NCBI GenBank assembly: GCA_015183035.1
Contig: JACZZP010000008.1
Coordinates: 1,178,001 to 1,242,000, forward strand
Length of the DNA stretch: 64,000 nucleotides
Direction of reading: 5' to 3'
Source of the DNA: Meloidogyne chitwoodi
Lineage: Eukaryota > Nematoda > Chromadorea > Rhabditida > Meloidogynidae
This document shows, in pieces, positions 58,601-64,000 of the stretch. The notes under the pieces were generated by a model that was not told the origin of the DNA, made no database searches, and worked only from the letters and a program-made list of their open reading frames with translations. The position numbers and the translations under genes were made by a program. Within the stretch, counting starts at the first letter, position 1. Each line of letters begins with the position of its first letter.

Positions 58601-59927
58601 ATCAATTAAAATGAGAGAAAAATAAAAATTTATATTTATTTCATTATTCTGATGAAATATAAATTTATTTAAAAATTATTATTATTTTAGAAAAATAAAA
58701 ATAAATTTTCTTTTGTAAATATTTACTTTAAAATTATTTTTCAGTTTTTATTTGTTCCTTTTACCATCTTATAAATATATTATTGCCACACATATTGAAT
58801 ATTTTGTATAAATAAATATAATCTTTTATTATATTTTAAAGCTTTTTCTTTAAAATATATTTATTTATTTATTAGAGAATATTTTCTTTGAAAAATATTT
58901 AAAAATAAATATATTTAATATATTATACCATTTGTTTTTGAAAAAAAAAGAAAGAACAAATTTAAAAAGAAAAATAAAATATGAACGATCTCTTTCTCTA
59001 AAAAATATTAAAAAAGAGATTTTAAAAAATTAAATTATTTTAAAAAATAATTAATTAATATAATTTAATAATAATAATTTTATTTAAATATATATGTATT
59101 TTATTTATTTATTTTAAATTAATTAAATTATAATTACATTTTTTACTTCCAAAATATTTTTAGATTTATTTATTTATATTTATTTATTATATACATATGT
59201 ATGTATGTAATATAAATAAATATATAATATTTATAATTTTAATTTTTAAAAAATTTACATCACATTTTTAACCTTTTCTCTTACCTTCCATCATTGTCAG
59301 AAGAGCAATTTATTCGATTACATCAGTTTATTTTTCTTTTTTTTTTTAATTTTATTCCAGTCAAATATCGCCCCCCATTTGATCAGCTGACATCTCTCCC
59401 GACATTTCCATTATATTATTATTGCTTTTTTTAATAAAAAAGTTTTTTTATTTAATTTTTGCGTTCTCTGATGCTTTATCCATTTTCTCTATACAATTTA
59501 AAAAAACACAATTTTATTTAATAAAGTTAAAGGTACAAAAAATTCTTTTTTTATTATTATTTAGTTAAATATAAAATTATATTTATTTTTTATCAAAAAA
59601 AAATCGGGATTTTATCAATATTTTCTATCTCTCAAATATTTGTTGTGCTATCTCACGCGCATTTTATCTATATTTAAATATTATATATTCTCATGCCACT
59701 CCCCTTTTTACACTCTTCTTTTTCTCTTTTTTTCAATTCTTGCCTTATATAAATATTAAAATGGCCAATAAATAAAATTAAATAAATAAATAAAAAATAT
59801 ATTATTTATGGCCTTAAATAATGACTTTAAATATTTTAAATAATTTTAAAAAATAATATAATATTTTTATTTATTTAAAAAAATTTAAATTTTATTTTTA
59901 AATTTATTTTCTCTCATTTTGTGAGAT
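55671..59927. other. Long AT-rich intergenic region
   Basis: About 4.3 kb. Apart from the inverted-repeat element at 56338-56622 it contains simple A/T sequence and scattered less biased patches (about 57960-58060, 58300-58385, 59270-59420). I saw no open frame, tRNA or tandem repeat. It probably includes the regulatory region of the downstream RBR gene. Confidence 0.55.
56338..56622. mobile_element. MITE-like element, ~285 bp, nested inverted repeats
   Basis: The outermost bases are GGGTAC and GTACCC. An inner pair of arms, ACTGAGTCTGCACTAGAG (56366-56383 and its exact reverse complement 56554-56571), extends outward imperfectly through TCAACT and TCTGGCAC. The interior is unusually GC-rich for this locus, with repeated GGGACCGGG-like and CGGGAT blocks. 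It is non-coding. Confidence 0.7.
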
Positions 59928-62900
59928 ATGAGAAAATTTGGGATGGAAAAAAGAATTTTATTAAATAATGGTGAGTAAAATAAATAATAATATTTAAATA
60001 TTTTTATTTATTTATTTATTTTTATTATCTGTTCTCCCCTCCTACTGCGCGAAAATTTACAATTTTAATTTCTTTTTATTTATTGCCACACAGCCATTAT
60101 TTTTTTTATTTTCTTGATTTATTGTTGTTTTTCTTTTATTTTTATTTTAAATTAAAATATATTTATTTATTTTTTATTTCAGAACAATCTTCTTCTTCTT
60201 TATTTTCTCAGCCGCTCAGTTATTACTCTTCTTCTTCTATTTTCCTTCTACAATCACCGCTTCAATCACCGCCACCTGAAATTATGTCTTCTTCAAATAC
60301 TTGTTCGCCTACGGCATTTTATTTTCAAAAAGAAGACTCTTCTCCTTTTATTAATTCTTCAAAAATTAATAATAATAATAATGAATTGGCCAATAATAAT
60401 GAAGGGTTATTATTTTATTAAAATATTTTGATAAATAAATAAAAAAATAAAAAATAAATAAATTATTAAACAAATTAATAAAAAAGGGATAATTTAAAAA
60501 CAGAAAAAGCTTAATTAAAAATAAATATTTTCTTTTGGAGAATAAATAATTAAAAATAATTTTTATTTTTGCAAATAATTAAATATAATATTATTATTTA
60601 ATTATTCCTATTTTTGTATATTCTCTCTAAATAATTGGCTAATGTTTATTTTATAAATAATAATTATTATTTATTCTTTGGTCTAATAATATTTAATTTA
60701 TTCATTTAGTTTTTGTCTTAATTAGCTTTTTGAAAGTTTTTTTGAGATAATTATTTTTTTTAAAATAAATTAATTAAATAAAAATAAATATTTATGTTTA
60801 ATTTAATTATTAAATATTAATTTGTTTTAATTATTTTTATTTTACATTTTTAAGTTTGAATTAAAATAATTTAATTAATTAAAAAAAAATTAAATATATA
60901 ATTCTAATTTTTTTATTTTTAATTAAAAAATATTAATTTTTAAATATATAATTAATTAAACATTATTTAAAATAAAATATTTAAAATCTCTTATTTGAAT
61001 AATTATTTTAAAATTAAAATTAACTTCCTTGTCTAAAAATAAAATATTATAAAAAAATATATTTATCCCTTAGGGATAAATATTTAAATTATTTTTAACT
61101 TTTCTTTTTTATATTTTAATAATTTAAAAAATAAAATATTATTTTTTAGAGAATTTTCATTTCTTGAATCAAAGCCAAGTCTGTTAGATCAACGTTTACT
61201 TAAAGGAGGTGGAAAACCACCAAAAGGTCGACGTAATGCTGCAGAGGCTTTGTATCGAAGAAAATTAGCAAATGAAGTATTTAAATAAAATTAAATTAAT
61301 TTTATAATTAATATTTAAAGGCTTTTCTTATAAGAACTAGTAGTGGCAGGGATTTAGTTGGAACTAAGAAGAGTAATTTAATTAGTGGCTGGAATGGTGG
61401 TAATCGTCGTAAAGGACATTTGATGACTGATTACTTTGCACCTTATGGTTAAAAATATATTATTTTTTTATATTTGAAATATAATTTATTTAAAATTTAT
61501 TTTAGTCTCTTATTCTGTTAATCGAAAGTGTCGTTGGTTGAGAGATGGTGTTGACTGGCTGTATGAATTATCTGAAGGCTTTGATGGACAAGACATACGT
61601 TTTTGTTTAGCTGAAACTAATTATTCTTTAAATGGAAATAAATTTGTAATATTATTATAATTAATTTAATTAATTTAATTAAGGCTCAAAAATTTCATTG
61701 TTTTGATACTGAAAATAATAATTTAAAAAGTAAAATATCAAAAAGTAAAAAAGGAGCTATTTTAGCTGATTTACAAAAAGCAGTAGATGAAGATGATGAA
61801 AATAATGAAAATGAAGTACCAAAAAAACAATTTAATTTTAATTTAATAAAACCAAATCTTTTAAAGAAAATATTTGCTGGAAAAATATTTACAAGTTTAT
61901 AAATAATAAAATTAAAATTAAATTAATTTTATAGGAAAAGATATTTATAAATATGTTAATTATAATTCTTGTACAAAATCTTCTTCAATAGAATCAAATA
62001 ATAAATTAATTAATAAAAAATCTAAAAGACATTTAAATTTAATTGAAAGTGAACCAGAAGATGAAAATGAATTTTTAGCTCAATATCGGTTATTTTAAAT
62101 AATTAATTAATTAATTAATTTTTTTTAGTCCAAAAAGAGAAGAAACTTATTCTTTAGCTGATTTTATTAAAAATAATAATAATTCATCATTATTACCAAT
62201 TAATTCATTAAATCAACAAAATCGTAGAAAAAGATGTTGTTCTTCATCTATTAATTTAAATTCTGCTTTTGAAGATTCTGAGGATGGACAATATACAATT
62301 GTGCCTAAAATGGAATGTGTTGAATTACCTGATGATTTATTAATTAATAATAATAATAAACAAAATAATAATAATAATAATATAATAATACAACAACAAT
62401 CAAATAATAATAATAATAAATTAAATAATCAAATAATTTCTTCTCTTCATCAACGAATAAATAAATTAATTAATAGCAATAATAATAATAATTATTTAAA
62501 TATTTTTTCAATTTCTAAAAATTATTTAACAACAAAATCTTTTTTTGAATGGAAACCCCAATTGTTGGGTGATAATCTTTTTTTAATTGATTTAAGTTCA
62601 TTTTTGGAAATTAAAATATTAAATAATAATAATAATAATTTATTATTATTTGTTTTGGTTAGTTTATTTATTTATTTATTTTTAAATTAATTATTATTAA
62701 AAAGATTATTAATAAATCAAATATATTTATTAATTCTTTAATTCCTTTGGATGAACAAAAATTACAAAATATATTTTTAAATAATCAAATTAATGATAAT
62801 TTTGATGAAATAATTAAAAATTTATTAAAAATTGTTAAAGCAGACTTTACAGAGTAAATAAAAATATTTTTTTAAATAATTATTATTTAAAAAAAAGATG

Positions 62901-64000
62901 GGAAATTAATCAAAAACATTTTCAATTATCTTCTTCTTTTGACAATTTACGTAGTATTTATCACTCTCCTCAACTTGCTTTAACTTCAAAACCATTATCT
63001 GTTCTTTCAATTTTAGAAATTCAAAAAGAAGAATTAAAAAATGATGAAAGTCAATTTGTTATTTGGAATAATAATGATCAAAATAATGTACAAAATAAAT
63101 TAATAAATAAATTAATTTAATTATTTTAAGGAAAATAATATTAATTTATCTGAAGAAGATGATGATGATTTTGAAATTATTAATATAATAAATGAATTAA
63201 ATAATAATAATAATAATCAACAATTATCTTCTACTTCATTATTTAATTGTTTTAATTGTCATTTAGAAGAAAATGAATATTTTTCATTAGCAATGATTAC
63301 TTCTTGTGGACATCGTTTTTGTCGTCAATGTTTAATAAATAATATAAAACAACAATTAATTAATAATAATAATAATAAATTAATTATTAATTGTCCGGTA
63401 TAATTAATTTTAATTAATTTATTTATTTTAATTTAATTTAAGCTTTGTAAAAGTCAATTTCCTCTTAATATTCTTATTTGGTTATTTCCTTTACAAATAG
63501 TTAATAATATTTGTTTATTATATTATATTAATAATAATAATAATATTATTAAATTAATTGAATGTTTTAATTGTAAAACTATTTTAAAAGAAGAAGAAGA
63601 AGAAAATAAAAATAAATTATTATTTAATCAAATTATTTGTATTCATTGTTCTATTTATTTTTGTAAAAATTGTGGAAAAGAACCTCATTGGCCTTTAAAT
63701 TGTTTACAATATAATAATTGGAATAATAAAAGATTAGCACAACCAACAGAAGAAGAAAATAATGGTTTTATTTAAATTATTTATTTATTTATTTATTTAA
63801 AAAAAGATATTATAATTCAAAAACAAATTACTGGACAATTTGTTGAATTATCTAATGAAGCTAGAACACGTCGAATGGATAAATGTTTGGCTTGGCAACT
63901 TGGAAAACATATTCGCCGTATTTTTTCTAATAAAGATTCTTCTATTGAAAAAAGATTTGGAATTTTACGAAAAACTGTAAAATATTTAAAAATTAATTAT
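59928..64000 (+). CDS. RING-IBR (RBR-type) E3 ubiquitin ligase, 3' partial
   Basis: The first in-frame Met is at 59928 (an in-frame TGA lies just before it), with a perfect donor after NN (AATG|GTGAGT near 59971). About thirteen exons, joined in phase, run past the window end. A Ser-rich start leads into a conserved N-terminal module: SLLDQRLLKGGGKPPKGRRN, AAEALYRRKLANEAFLIRTS, NGGNRRKGHLMTDYFAPYG, RWLRDGVDWLYELSEGFDGQ. Long Asn-rich linkers follow (62340-62640). The RING1 domain reads CFNCHLEENEYFSLAM, TSCGHRFCRQCLINN and CPLCKSQFPL. The IBR reads IECFNCKTIL, IICIHCSIYFCKNCGKEPHW and PLNCLQ. The final visible exon is SNEARTRRMDKCLAWQLGKH. RING2 with the catalytic Cys was not seen and may lie downstream or be absent. 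The N-terminal module looks nematode-specific. Confidence 0.82.

Noticed and set aside
60083..60180. ATG at 60083 as start of the RBR gene
   Set aside because: The stretch to 60181 is a pyrimidine-rich intron end (TTTTTATTTCAG); a first exon from 59928 with a perfect donor joins in phase.

Overview
The window looks like the genome of a plant-parasitic nematode, most likely a root-knot nematode (Meloidogyne-type). The evidence is extreme A+T richness, short GT-AG introns, AAT-encoded poly-asparagine tracts inside coding sequence, and nematode-type gene families: an ape-1/ASPP protein, a tandem pair of SIX homeobox genes as in C. elegans ceh-33/ceh-34, an ODR-2-like Ly6 protein and an SRSX-type chemoreceptor. 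The species is an inference. All gene models below were spliced by eye, using reading phase and homology.

Layout, left to right. 1-2987 (+) is the 3' part of an ASPP/iASPP gene (ankyrin repeats plus SH3). 3669-5663 (-) is a neuropeptide-type GPCR. About 4.6 kb of very AT-rich DNA follows, then small inverted-repeat elements. 11960-16856 is a compact, visibly less AT-rich housekeeping block: CNOT9 (+), ESCRT-II SNF8/VPS22 (-), a COM-1/CtIP/Sae2-like gene (+) and prefoldin subunit 6 (+). 17237-18412 (-) is a secreted cysteine-rich protein. 19325-24388 (-) holds a conserved SIX1/2 gene and a strongly diverged SIX paralogue. 25604-27866 (+) is CDT1. 28263-29285 (-) is a Lys/Ala-rich single-pass membrane protein of unknown function. 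29793-31433 (+) is a secreted helical protein of unknown family.

33938-41791 (+) is a Ly6/ODR-2-like gene. One of its introns contains a very young LTR retrotransposon (35781-40005, minus orientation, 350-bp LTRs identical by eye). This element carries a gag-like ORF, but an SF1 (UPF1-like) helicase C-terminal fragment stands where pol is expected. 42521-43038 (+) is a small coiled-coil protein and 43310-45284 (-) is the tRNA dimethyltransferase TRMT1.

From 46 to 51 kb lie a second member of the secreted helical family (46573-49637, -), with a MITE in its first intron and an apparent frameshift near the 3' end, and a PPPDE/DeSI-like cysteine protease fold with an N-terminal signal peptide (50147-51187, -). 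Then come an SRSX-like chemoreceptor (51773-53226, -), an unknown Asn/Glu-rich protein (53912-55670, +), a 4.2-kb intergenic stretch with another inverted-repeat element, and a long RING/IBR (RBR) E3 ligase gene that leaves the window (59928-64000, +).

The most unusual items are (1) the two-member secreted helical family with conserved intron phases, (2) the gag-helicase retrotransposon, (3) the secreted PPPDE protein, and (4) the degenerate SIX paralogue with an altered recognition helix. No bacterial operons, CRISPR arrays, rRNA or tRNA genes were seen.
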